DNA of 64,000 nucleotides, taken from positions 21,117,402-21,181,401 of the forward strand of contig OZ024865.1 of NCBI GenBank assembly GCA_964017155.1, in the 5' to 3' direction. The notes beneath the pieces are model-generated. The model saw only the letters and a list, made by a program, of their open reading frames with translations, ran no database searches and was not told the origin of the DNA. The stretch is from Oasisia sp. SBJ-2009 (taxonomy: Eukaryota; Annelida; Polychaeta; Sabellida; Siboglinidae). This document shows, one piece after another, positions 12,691 to 22,749 of this stretch. Position 1 is the stretch's first letter, and every line of letters begins with the position of its first letter. The translations under genes and the position numbers were made by a program.

Positions 12691-15600
12691 ATGTTTGCCC
12701 GCGTGTGTTCGCGTGTGTACACGTGTGATCGCGTATGTCCACGTGTGTTCGTGTGTGTCCGCGTGAGAACGCGTGTGTGCGAGTGTGTTCGCGTGTGTCC
12801 CGTGGTACAGCGTTTGTCCCTAAGTGTTCTCGTGTGACCGCGTGTGTCCACCTGTGTCCGCGTGTGTCCGCGTTTGTCCGCGTGTGTCCGCATGTTTCCG
12901 CGTGTGTCCGCGTGTGACCGAGTGTGTCCGCGTGTAACCACGTGTACCCGCGTTTATCCACGTGTGTCCGCGTGTGTGTGTGCGTGTGTTCCAGTCTGTC
13001 CGCGTGTGTCCAGCGTGTCCGCGTGTGTACAGGTGTGCCCGTGTATGTTCGCTTGTGCATTCGTGTGTGCCCGTGTTTCCGCGGGTGTTCGATTGTGTTC
13101 GCGTGTGTTCGCGTGTGTTCCAGTCTGTCCACGTGTGTCCGGGTGTACCAGCGCGTATCCGCATATGTCCTCGTGTTTTCGCGTGTGTCCGCGTGTGACC
13201 GGGTTTGTCCGCGTGTGTTCTCTTGTGTCGAGTGTTACCGCGGGTATCCACAAGTGTTCGCTTGTGTCCGCGTGTTTGTGGTATATTACCCTCTGTCATC
13301 GTGTGTCCAGTGTGTCCGCGTGTGTCCAAGTGTGTCTGCGTGTGTTCCCTTGTGTTCGCTTGTGTCCAGTGTGTCCGCGTGTGTCCACGTGTGCCCGCGT
13401 GTGTTCGTGTGTGTCCACGTGTTAACGCGAGTATCCACATGTGTTCGTGCATGTCCGCGTGAGACATGGTGTGTCCGTGTGTGTTTGCGTGTGTCCCGTG
13501 TTACCGCGTGTAATCATAATTGTTCGCGTGTGCCCGCGTGTGCCCGCGTGTGTTCTCGTGTGTCTGCGTGTGTTCCCGCCTGTTCACGTGTGTCCGCGTG
13601 TACCCGCGCGTATCCTCGTTTGTCCGCGTGTGTCAGCGCGTGTGTTCGTTTGCGTCTGCGTGCGAGCGCGTGTGTACACGTGTGTTCTCGTGTGTCAATT
13701 GTTTCCGCGTATATCCATAAGTGTGGGCGTATCCACGTGTATCCACGTGTGCCCCGGTGTGTTGCCGTGTTTTCGCGTGTGTCTGCGTGTGTACGGTTGT
13801 TTCCGCGTTTGTTTGCGAGTGTTCGCGTGCGTCCCCGTGTGCCCGCGTATACCAGCATGTATCCACGTGTGCCCTAGTGTTTTCGCGTGTGTCCGCGTGT
13901 GTCTGGTTGTGCCCGCGTGTGTCAGCGTGTGACCGAGTGTGTCCACGTGTAACCATGTGTACCCGCGTTTTTCTGCGTGTGTCCCCGTGTGTCCGCGAAC
14001 GTCCGCGTGTGTCCGCGTGTGTCAGCATGTGTCCGCGTGTTCATGTGTGTTCGGGTGTGTCCGCGTGCAACCGAGTGGGTCCGTGTGTTGCCACGTGAGT
14101 TCTCGTGTATTCGTATGTGTGTCCACATGTGTCCACGTGTACCCGCGTATATCCGCGTGTGTCTGCCTGTGTCCGCGTGTGTCCGCGTGTGTCCGCGTGT
14201 GTCTGTGTGTGTCCGCGTTTGACCGCGTGTGTCCAGGTGTGTCCGCGTGTGTCCGCATGTGACCGAGTGTGTCCGCGTGTATCCACATGTGTCCGCGTGT
14301 ATTCGTATATTTCTTCATATGTCCGGCTATCACCGCGTGTATCCATGTCTGTCGGCGTGTTTCCTGTCTGTCCGCGTGTTTAAAAATATATTCGCGTATA
14401 TCAGCGTATGTTCGGGTGTGTCCCATGTCCCGCCTGTGTCCGCATGTGTCCGCATGTGTCCGCGTGTGTTCTTGTATATTCGCGTGTGTCCACGTGTGAC
14501 CGCATGTGTCCGAGTGTGTTAATTTGTGTCCGCGAGTGTCCGCGAGTCTTCGCGTATATTCGCGTGTGTCCCCGTGTGTCCGGGTGTGTCCTCGTGTGAC
14601 CACGTTTGTCAGCGTGTGTCCACGTGTTTCCCGGTGTGTCCGCTTGTGTCCGCGTGTGACCGAGTGTGTCCTGGTGTAACCATGTATGTCCGCGTGTGTT
14701 CTTATGTGTCCGGGTGTGTCCGCGTGTGTCCGCGTGTGTTTAGTGTGTTAACGTGTTTCCGCGTGTGTCCACGTGTTTACGTGTGTGCCCGCGTGTGTCC
14801 CCGTGTGACGGAGTTTGTCCGCGTGTAACCATGTGTGTCCGCGTGTGTTCGTGTGGGTCCGAATGTCACTGCGTGTCATCGCGTGTGTCCGCCTGTGTCC
14901 ACGTGTGACCGAGTGTGTCCGCGTGTAACCTTTTCTGTCCGCGTGTGTTCGTATGTATCCGCGTATGTCATTGTGTCACCACGTGTGTGCGCGTGTGTCC
15001 ACGTGTGACTCCGTAATTTCGCCTGTTTCCAGTGCGTTCGTGTGTGTCCACGTGTGTCCACGCATGTCTACCTGTGGCCACTTGTGTCCGCATGTGTCTG
15101 CGTGTGTTCGCGTGTGTTCGCGGGAGTCTAATTGTGGCCGCATGTTTCCGCGTGTTTCCAGCGTGTCCGCGTGTGTCCACGTATGTCGGCGTGTGTTCGC
15201 GTGTTTCCGCGTGTGTCCACGAGTGTCGTAGTGTGCTCGTGTCTGTCCGCGTGCCACCGAGTGTTTCCGGGTGTGGCCACGTGAGTCCGCGTGTGTTCGT
15301 AATTTTCCGGGAATGCCCTCGTGTCACCGCCTGTGTCCGGGTATGTCCCCGTCTGGCCGCGTGTTTCCAGTGTTTTCGCGTGTTTCCACGTGTGTTCGCG
15401 TGTTTTCGCGTGTGTTAGCGTGTGTCTGAGTGTGATCGCGTTTGTTCGCTTTTGTGTCCGCGTGTGTTCGTGTGCGTCCGCGTGTCTCTACGTGTGTCCG
15501 AGTGTGGCCGCGTGCGCCCGCATGTGTCCGCGTGTGTTTGCGTGTGTTTGCATGTGTCAGCGTGTCATGGAGTGTGCTCGCGTCTTTTCGCGTGTGCCTT

Positions 15601-16305
15601 GTGTTACCGCGTGTGTCCATAAGTGTTCACGGGTGACCGCGTGTTTCCGCGTGGGTCCGTTTGTCTCCGCGTGTGATCACGAGTGTGCGGGTGTGTCCGC
15701 GTTATTCGGCGTGTGACCGAGTGTGTCCACGTGTACCCACATGTGTCCGCATGGTTTTGTATATGTCATCGCGTTTGTCCGTTTGTGTCCCCAACTCTCC
15801 GCGTGTGTGCAGTGTGTACGCATGTTTTCAAATGTGTGTCCATGTGTGACCCCCATAAATCCGTCTGTTTCCCGTGTGTCTGCGTGTTACCGCGTGTGTC
15901 CACGTATGGCCACGTGTGTCCACTTGTGTCCGTATGTGTCTGCGTATGTTCGCGTGTGTTCGCGTGAGTCCACGTGTGGCCGGGTGTTTCGGCGTGTTTC
16001 CAGTATGTCCGCGTGTTTTCAAATGTGTTCGCGTGTGTCCTCGTGTGTGCGCGTGTTTCCGCGTGTGTCCCGTGTTACCTCGTCTCTCCACATGTGTCCG
16101 CGTGTGTCTGCGTGTGTTCGCGTGTGTTCCCGTCTGTCCACGTGTGTCAAATGTGTCTGCGTGTGTCCAAGTGTGCCAGCGTGTTTTCGCGTGTGTCCAC
16201 GTGTGACCGCGTGTATCCACGTGTGTTCGAGTGTGTTCGCTTGTGAACGCGTGTGTCCTGCGGTTGTTCGTATGTGTCCCATGTGATCGCGTGTATCCAT
16301 AAATG

Positions 16306-16440
16306 TGCGCGTGTACAATACAGTACAATACAATACAATAACACTTTATTGTCCCGAACCGGGAAATTCATTTTGCAGTGTTCGTCATCATAAAATATAA
16401 AATACACCTGTCCGAGTATACCCGCGGTCATACACGGAAG
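16306..16440 (-). mobile_element. 5'-truncated LINE/SINE 3' tail
   Basis: On the minus strand it reads as AATTTCCCGGTTCGGGAC, then CAATAAAGTG, then a degenerate ATTGT tail. The small CCCG/CGGG hairpin followed by ATAAA and a short tandem tail is typical of CR1/L2-like 3' ends. Only the last 130 bp or so is present. It forms the right border of satellite block 1. Confidence 0.65.
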
Positions 16441-16500
16441 TAGTATATCAGGTGCTTATCGTGAGGCACTTGGAGCGGAGCGGTGGAATTCCACCGGTCA

Positions 16501-16518
16501 AGTGGCGCCCTCTGGTGG
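16501..16518 (-). promoter_or_regulatory. CTCF-like binding site 1
   Basis: AGTGGCGCCCTCTGGTGG on the plus strand. Its reverse complement fits every informative position of the known CTCF core (CCA[C/G][C/T]AG[G/A][G/T]GGC[A/G][G/C]). CTCF is conserved across bilaterians. Binding is inferred from the motif only. Confidence 0.5.
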
Positions 16519-16532
16519 ATAAGTCGTATACT

Positions 16533-16550
16533 AGTGGCGCCATCTGGCGG
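16533..16550 (-). promoter_or_regulatory. CTCF-like binding site 2
   Basis: AGTGGCGCCATCTGGCGG. The reverse complement fits the CTCF core except CCG in place of CCA at the first triplet. Same orientation as site 1 and 32 bp away. Confidence 0.45.
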
Positions 16551-16616
16551 ATAGATCATGCAATAGTGGCAAGTCACGAACTAGTAGTGTTAACATTCGT
16601 GCGGCTTATTTTTTAA

Positions 16617-16634
16617 AGTGGCGCCATCTGGCGG
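16617..16634 (-). promoter_or_regulatory. CTCF-like binding site 3
   Basis: Identical 18-mer to site 2 in the same orientation. A more degenerate relative with CGCCCCCTTACGG follows at about 16650. Confidence 0.45.
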
Positions 16635-16758
16635 ATAGGGCGTGTATATGTGTCGCCCCCTTACGGACAATTCGTGAACTAATACTATCAAAATTCGTGT
16701 GTCGTATTTTTTCTTGGAGCGGAGCGGTGGAAATCCACTGGTGGAATTCCACCGGTCA

Positions 16759-16776
16759 AGTGGCGCCCTCTGGTGG
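16759..16776 (-). promoter_or_regulatory. CTCF-like binding site 4
   Basis: Identical 18-mer to site 1 in the same orientation, inside the second copy of a duplicated segment that starts at about 16714. A degenerate relative lies at about 16795. Confidence 0.5.
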
Positions 16777-17081
16777 ATAGGTCGTGTATTAGTGTAGCCC
16801 TCTTACGGACAATTCACGAACTAATACTGTCCAAATTCGTGTGTCGTATTTTTTTATTTCGTCAAAATGGCGTTAGGGTTTATGTAGCGTCCCCTCGCGG
16901 ATAGGTGACGAATTATACACTAGGTGAAAGAACTGGTGGAGTCATCTGCCGGATACGTATTCGGCTAATCGATCACGTGACTTAATATTGTACTGTATGA
17001 CTCCGCTGTTTTTTTCATCCAACTCGATACAAAGTTGCAATAAAACGGTGCGCTTATACCAGAAATAGCATTCTTGTAAAT

Positions 17082-17575
17082 ATGTTTCGTCATGCCAGCT
17101 TGCATATTTGTCGAGTTGTCATTGGTTGTAACGCGCCCACGTCATCCAAGCGCCCACTTATAAACGTATACAATCAAACCGGTTTCGAGGATTGCCATTC
17201 ATTATCCTGCATCGAGATGGCAAACGTTATGCTGAACCACTCAGAGTACTGCTACTACAACCCGGTTGTCGGCATGCAAAATACGAGAGACGAGAGCGAC
17301 GAGGCACGCATGCGTGAACGGCAACACTTACTTCCTCTTCGGAGTACGCTTCTTTGAGTCAGCCACGGGTCGTTCTGTATGATTCACCTTATTTGACCAG
17401 TGCATGGCCAGTCTGTTAGACGTGGGTGCAAAAGACTTTTCTGTTATGCACGAAAGCATGCGGATGTCCAAGCTGAACACTTTGGTAGGCACACGTGTGT
17501 CTCTCATCATTAAGAAAAGTAAACGAAACGGCTACACCAACTACAATGTCACTCACCTAGAGGTTCTTCACTAGA
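17082..17575 (+). pseudogene. Broken gene of unknown function, Polinton context
   Basis: An open frame from ATG 17082 runs to 17357. A second frame, shifted by one base, is coherent from about 17302 to a TAG near 17575, with one TGA at about 17377. The first part is Cys/His/Asn-rich; the second has TYFLFGVRFFES and ends in a basic stretch LIIKKSKRNGY. The balanced amino-acid use on both sides of the shift suggests one former gene with a frameshift and a stop. I do not recognise the family. It lies about 10 bp upstream of the next open frame on the same strand, as in a compact viral-type element. Confidence 0.45.
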
Positions 17576-17587
17576 CTGCATGCATCC

Positions 17588-18130
17588 GTGCTGTTTCAGG
17601 CCGAACTTCAAAACGGCGACGAAGCGTCGACTTGCCCACGTTCCACGTCCCCTGTTCCAAGTTCGTCGAACTCTGCTACTGATGTCACAACGGAACCGTC
17701 CGACGGCACAACAACTACTACTACTACTACTACTACTTCTGCGTGTAAGGCGAACATTACCGTCGACTATCCTGTTAACGAAATGAAGAAGACGCTTGCA
17801 CGTCACATCGCATGCGGTGTCGCTGAGCTTTCGAAACTACGCTGCTACGGTTGTGAGATAGACCACCCTAGTCAACTCCAACACGATTGTCTCTTGCCTG
17901 ATGACATTTTAATTGACATGCACTTTGACGAGGCTGTGGAGAAAGTTAACTCCATTGCAGTCATTAGGGACTGGTTGACCCTTTTACTCGAGGTAGAGCT
18001 TAGACAATCCGACGTGGCACCCGAACAGTTGAATGCCATCAAGAGTTGGTTGGGGGAGGAGTCTCCTTCAGAGCGATGGCGAAATAATGTTAAACGCATG
18101 GTACTTGCTGCGTTAGAAGATGAACTGTAA
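17588..18130 (+). CDS. Polinton-associated Cys/His protein, unknown function
   Basis: A 180-codon open frame without breaks. The N-terminal third is low-complexity Ser/Thr, with a run of 10 Thr encoded by (ACT)n at about 17713-17742. The C-terminal part is well ordered. It contains LRCYGCEIDHPSQLQHDC (residues about 83-100), a C-x2-C..H..H-x-C metal-binding-like motif that I associate with uncharacterised Polinton/adintovirus proteins. This is followed by an acidic helix-rich tail ending LAALEDEL. A polyadenylation signal AATAAA (18130-18135) overlaps the stop codon. The real start may lie upstream of the ATG at 17588. Its neighbours, a broken packaging ATPase and a broken DNA polymerase, support the assignment. 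Confidence 0.5.
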   Translation: MLFQAELQNGDEASTCPRSTSPVPSSSNSATDVTTEPSDGTTTTTTTTTTSACKANITVDYPVNEMKKTLARHIACGVAELSKLRCYGCEIDHPSQLQHDCLLPDDILIDMHFDEAVEKVNSIAVIRDWLTLLLEVELRQSDVAPEQLNAIKSWLGEESPSERWRNNVKRMVLAALEDEL

Positions 18131-18282
18131 ATAAATGCACGTGTTGTCACAGCATTGCAGACATAATGTTTAACGTTAGGTTAGTTAGCTGCTTTGAGAA
18201 TCACCTGTAAATACATGTGTTGTGTTCTGCTTTAATAAAAAAATAATGTGCAAACCTTATTGGTTGGTTGTGTTCTCTCTCA

Positions 18283-21188
18283 GTATAAGTATAAGTATAG
18301 GTATAGGCATAGGCATAGGCATAGGCATAGGCATAGGCATAGGCATAGGCATAGGCATAGGCATAGGCATAGGCATAGGCATAGGCATAGGCATAGGCAT
18401 AGGCATAGGCATAGGCATAGGCATAGGCATAGGCATAGGCATAGGCATAGGCATAGGCATAGGCATAGGCATAGGCATAGGCATAGGCATAGGCATAGGC
18501 ATAGGCATAGGCATAGGCATAGGCATAGGCATAGGCATAGGCATAGGCATAGGCATAGGCATAGGCATAGGCATAGGCATAGGCATAGGCATAGGCATAG
18601 GCATAGGCATAGGCATAGGCATAGGCATAGGCATAGGCATAGGCATAGGCATAGGCATAGGCATAGGCATAGGCATAGGCATAGGCATAGGCATAGGCAT
18701 AGGCATAGGCATAGGCATAGGCATAGGCATAGGCATAGGCATAGGCATAGGCATAGGCATAGGCATAGGCATAGGCATAGGCATAGGCATAGGCATAGGC
18801 ATAGGCATAGGCATAGGCATAGGCATAGGCATAGGCATAGGCATAGGCATAGGCATAGGCATAGGCATAGGCATAGGCATAGGCATAGGCATAGGCATAG
18901 GCATAGGCATAGGCATAGGCATAGGCATAGGCATAGGCATAGGCATAGGCATAGGCATAGGCATAGGCATAGGCATAGGCATAGGCATAGGCATAGGCAT
19001 AGGCATAGGCATAGGCATAGGCATAGGCATAGGCATAGGCATAGGCATAGGCATAGGCATAGGCATAGGCATAGGCATAGGCATAGGCATAGGCATAGGC
19101 ATAGGCATAGGCATAGGCATAGGCATAGGCATAGGCATAGGCATAGGCATAGGCATAGGCATAGGCATAGGCATAGGCATAGGCATAGGCATAGGCATAG
19201 GCATAGGCATAGGCATAGGCATAGGCATAGGCATAGGCATAGGCATAGGCATAGGCATAGGCATAGGCATAGGCATAGGCATAGGCATAGGCATAGGCAT
19301 AGGCATAGGCATAGGCATAGGCATAGGCATAGGCATAGGCATAGGCATAGGCATAGGCATAGGCATAGGCATAGGCATAGGCATAGGCATAGGCATAGGC
19401 ATAGGCATAGGCATAGGCATAGGCATAGGCATAGGCATAGGCATAGGCATAGGCATAGGCATAGGCATAGGCATAGGCATAGGCATAGGCATAGGCATAG
19501 GCATAGGCATAGGCATAGGCATAGGCATAGGCATAGGCATAGGCATAGGCATAGGCATAGGCATAGGCATAGGCATAGGCATAGGCATAGGCATAGGCAT
19601 AGGCATAGGCATAGGCATAGGCATAGGCATAGGCATAGGCATAGGCATAGGCATAGGCATAGGCATAGGCATAGGCATAGGCATAGGCATAGGCATAGGC
19701 ATAGGCATAGGCATAGGCATAGGCATAGGCATAGGCATAGGCATAGGCATAGGCATAGGCATAGGCATAGGCATAGGCATAGGCATAGGCATAGGCATAG
19801 GCATAGGCATAGGCATAGGCATAGGCATAGGCATAGGCATAGGCATAGGCATAGGCATAGGCATAGGCATAGGCATAGGCATAGGCATAGGCATAGGCAT
19901 AGGCATAGGCATAGGCATAGGCATAGGCATAGGCATAGGCATAGGCATAGGCATAGGCATAGGCATAGGCATAGGCATAGGCATAGGCATAGGCATAGGC
20001 ATAGGCATAGGCATAGGCATAGGCATAGGCATAGGCATAGGCATAGGCATAGGCATAGGCATAGGCATAGGCATAGGCATAGGCATAGGCATAGGCATAG
20101 GCATAGGCATAGGCATAGGCATAGGCATAGGCATAGGCATAGGCATAGGCATAGGCATAGGCATAGGCATAGGCATAGGCATAGGCATAGGCATAGGCAT
20201 AGGCATAGGCATAGGCATAGGCATAGGCATAGGCATAGGCATAGGCATAGGCATAGGCATAGGCATAGGCATAGGCATAGGCATAGGCATAGGCATAGGC
20301 ATAGGCATAGGCATAGGCATAGGCATAGGCATAGGCATAGGCATAGGCATAGGCATAGGCATAGGCATAGGCATAGGCATAGGCATAGGCATAGGCATAG
20401 GCATAGGCATAGGCATAGGCATAGGCATAGGCATAGGCATAGGCATAGGCATAGGCATAGGCATAGGCATAGGCATAGGCATAGGCATAGGCATAGGCAT
20501 AGGCATAGGCATAGGCATAGGCATAGGCATAGGCATAGGCATAGGCATAGGCATAGGCATAGGCATAGGCATAGGCATAGGCATAGGCATAGGCATAGGC
20601 ATAGGCATAGGCATAGGCATAGGCATAGGCATAGGCATAGGCATAGGCATAGGCATAGGCATAGGCATAGGCATAGGCATAGGCATAGGCATAGGCATAG
20701 GCATAGGCATAGGCATAGGCATAGGCATAGGCATAGGCATAGGCATAGGCATAGGCATAGGCATAGGCATAGGCATAGGCATAGGCATAGGCATAGGCAT
20801 AGGCATAGGCATAGGCATAGGCATAGGCATAGGCATAGGCATAGGCATAGGCATAGGCATAGGCATAGGCATAGGCATAGGCATAGGCATAGGCATAGGC
20901 ATAGGCATAGGCATAGGCATAGGCATAGGCATAGGCATAGGCATAGGCATAGGCATAGGCATAGGCATAGGCATAGGCATAGGCATAGGCATAGGCATAG
21001 GCATAGGCATAGGCATAGGCATAGGCATAGGCATAGGCATAGGCATAGGCATAGGCATAGGCATAGGCATAGGCATAGGCATAGGCATAGGCATAGGCAT
21101 AGGCATAGGCATAGGCATAGGCATAGGCATAGGCATAGGCATAGGCATAGGCATAGGCATAGGCATAAGCATAAGCATAAGTATAAGT
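18283..21188. repeat. GCATAG hexanucleotide array, about 480 copies
   Basis: The core 18307-21162 is 2856 bp, exactly 476 copies of GCATAG, with no substitution visible. Both edges grade symmetrically: GTATAA, GTATAA, GTATAG on the left; GCATAA, GCATAA, GCATAA, GTATAA on the right. The long open frames (Gly-Ile, His-Arg, Ala-Tyr, Met-Pro dipeptides) are artefacts. The array separates two Polinton-derived genes, so it expanded inside the element. The length may be limited or set by assembly. Confidence 0.97.
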
Positions 21189-21226
21189 ACCGTCCACCCA
21201 GGTCCCGTTGGTCTGTTGGTTAAAGT

Positions 21227-21645
21227 ATGGACACGAGGTTAGTTCACCCGTTTACCCGCATCGTTGCCGGACCGACAGGTTGTGGTAAGACAACCTTTGT
21301 TGTATCTTTGTTACGTCACTCCCACACACACTGGTAAATTTACCACCCGAAAAGATCACGTGGTGTTACGGAGAATGGCAGCCATTTTATTCCACCCTCT
21401 CTACCATTCATCCCAACTTAGAATGTGTCGAGAGTGTTCCCGATTTGTCGTCTTTCGACCCTAGCAATAGAAACTTGGTGGTCATCGACGATCTCATGTC
21501 GGAAACGGACCTCTCGTCCGGTGACAAAACTGTTCACGAAAAAGAGTCACCATTGCAACACGTCGGTTATATATTTGGTGCAAAATGTATTTCCAAAAGG
21601 GAAAGAGAGTCGGACCATCAGTCTAAACGTCTGCGTTGATGACAT
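21227..21645 (+). pseudogene. Broken Polinton-type genome-packaging ATPase
   Basis: Remnant of a FtsK/HerA-like packaging ATPase of the Polinton/adintovirus group, the motor that loads DNA into capsids. A frame from ATG 21227 contains the Walker A motif AGPTGCGKTTFV (21266-21301) and stops at about 21333. A second frame from about 21353 carries WCYGEWQP and the Walker B motif NLVVIDDLMSE (about 21469-21501). A third frame has KLFTKKSHHC and SVIYLVQNVFPKGKESR (to about 21620). Two frameshifts and at least one stop separate the pieces, and the C-terminal region after ISLN is not recognisable. The order of motifs fits the family well, so this is a decayed copy. Confidence 0.85.
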
Positions 21646-22076
21646 TTGTCAAGAGTTGTATGCAATGTCCACATTGCTGACTCGATGCGTGCGTGTTTGC
21701 ATCCATACATACATTCATATATGCTTTCGTGTGTGTTCGTGTATCTTCTTAATTACAATAAAAATGTCGACACGATTTTGTGAGTTTTCAATGTTTTATT
21801 CACAAACTCAATATAACAATGTATATGCAATTCTTGTCAGCCACCCAAGAGGAAGTGATATAATAAGAATTCTTGTAAACCTTAACTATTGATTTTACAC
21901 AATTCTTGTGCGACACCCAAGAGAAAGTGTCAAATATAGATATATGTAGTCACAGTATTTCATATTTTGTGAAAATTATGTCAAATTTCATGACATGTCA
22001 CATGATGATATGATATGATACATACAGGTGATACAGGTAATGAAATTATATTTTGTTGTTGTTGTAAATTACAACA
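21646..22076. other. AT-rich spacer, no gene seen
   Basis: Spacer between the ATPase remnant and the CATA/ATAAT microsatellites. A roughly 40-bp motif with AATTCTTGT and CACCCAAGAG occurs twice (about 21830 and 21901). One frame of 155 codons starting in the ATPase remnant runs into this region but shows no family features after the ATPase part. An AATAAA-like signal lies near 21756. Confidence 0.6.
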
Positions 22077-22510
22077 TACATACATACATACATACATACA
22101 TACATACATACATACATAATATAATATAATATAATATAATATAATATAATATAATATAATATAATATAATATAATATAATATAATATAATATAATATAAT
22201 ATAATATAATATAATATAATATAATATAATATAATATAATATAATATAATATAATATAATATAATATAATATAATATAATATAATATAATATAATATAAT
22301 ATAATATAATATAATATAATATAATATAATATAATATAATATAATATAATATAATATAATATAATATAATATAATATAATATAATATAATATAATATAAT
22401 ATAATATAATATAATATAATATAATATAATATAATATAATATAATATAATATAATATAATATAATATAATATAATATAATATAATATAATATAATATAAT
22501 ATAATATAAT
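22077..22510. repeat. CATA then ATAAT microsatellite
   Basis: About 40 bp of (CATA)n is followed by about 395 bp of (ATAAT)n (22116-22510, about 79 copies) with no visible interruption. The minus-strand open frame (Tyr-Ile-Ile-Leu repeats) is an artefact. Confidence 0.96.
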
Positions 22511-22579
22511 ATATATTAGGAGTCAGTGGTCGGTCCGTAAACAAACAAATAAACAAACACTTCACCTCGTGTGAATATG

Positions 22580-22725
22580 ACACATTATATACGTATAAAT
22601 ACAAATATATGTATAAATATATGTATAAATATATGTATAAATATATAAATATGTGTATAAATATATAAATATGTGTATAAATGTATATTACTATGTGTAT
22701 AAATGTATATAATTATATGGTCAAT
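22580..22725. repeat. AT-rich minisatellite (TATAAATATATG-like)
   Basis: Imperfect repeats of 12-24 bp based on TATAAATATATG and TATAAATATGTG. They sit just downstream of the 3' end of the minus-strand polymerase pseudogene. Confidence 0.85.
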
Positions 22726-22749
22726 GGGTTGGTTGTGAGCAATTTTACT

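Larger units (their letters stand above)
1819..16300 (+). repeat. Decamer satellite block 1 (CGCGTGTGTC)
   Basis: A 14.5 kb block built on the decamer CGCGTGTGTC, in the GT-rich orientation on the given strand. Units are heavily diverged: most changes are CG to TG or CA, CCG to TCG, and short indels. Longer non-decamer boxes recur roughly every 100-1000 bp, for example CCATAAGTGTTCGCG at about 2508, 3481, 3660, 4331, 5507, 6738, 7129, 9211 and 11543. The decamer has no stop codon in any frame, so open frames here are not evidence of coding. Local duplications are listed separately. Confidence 0.95.
16441..17081. other. Non-coding border region with internal duplications
   Basis: About 640 bp without a credible reading frame. 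A segment starting CTTGGAGCGGAGCGGTGG occurs at about 16469 and 16714, and one starting CTTACGGACAATTC at about 16661 and 16802. It also holds the CTCF-like sites and the palindrome GGTGGAATTCCACC. It lies just upstream of the Polinton remnants and may contain part of that element's end, but I see no clear terminal inverted repeat. Confidence 0.6.

Noticed and set aside
18307..21162. Telomere array
   Set aside because: ATAGGC is one base from TTAGGC, but the array lies between two genes of a mobile element, has unique sequence on both sides, and has no other telomeric sign.
18201..21242. About 1000-codon frames of Gly-Ile, His-Arg, Ala-Tyr or Met-Pro
   Set aside because: Translation of a perfect hexamer in each frame; no protein features outside the repeat.
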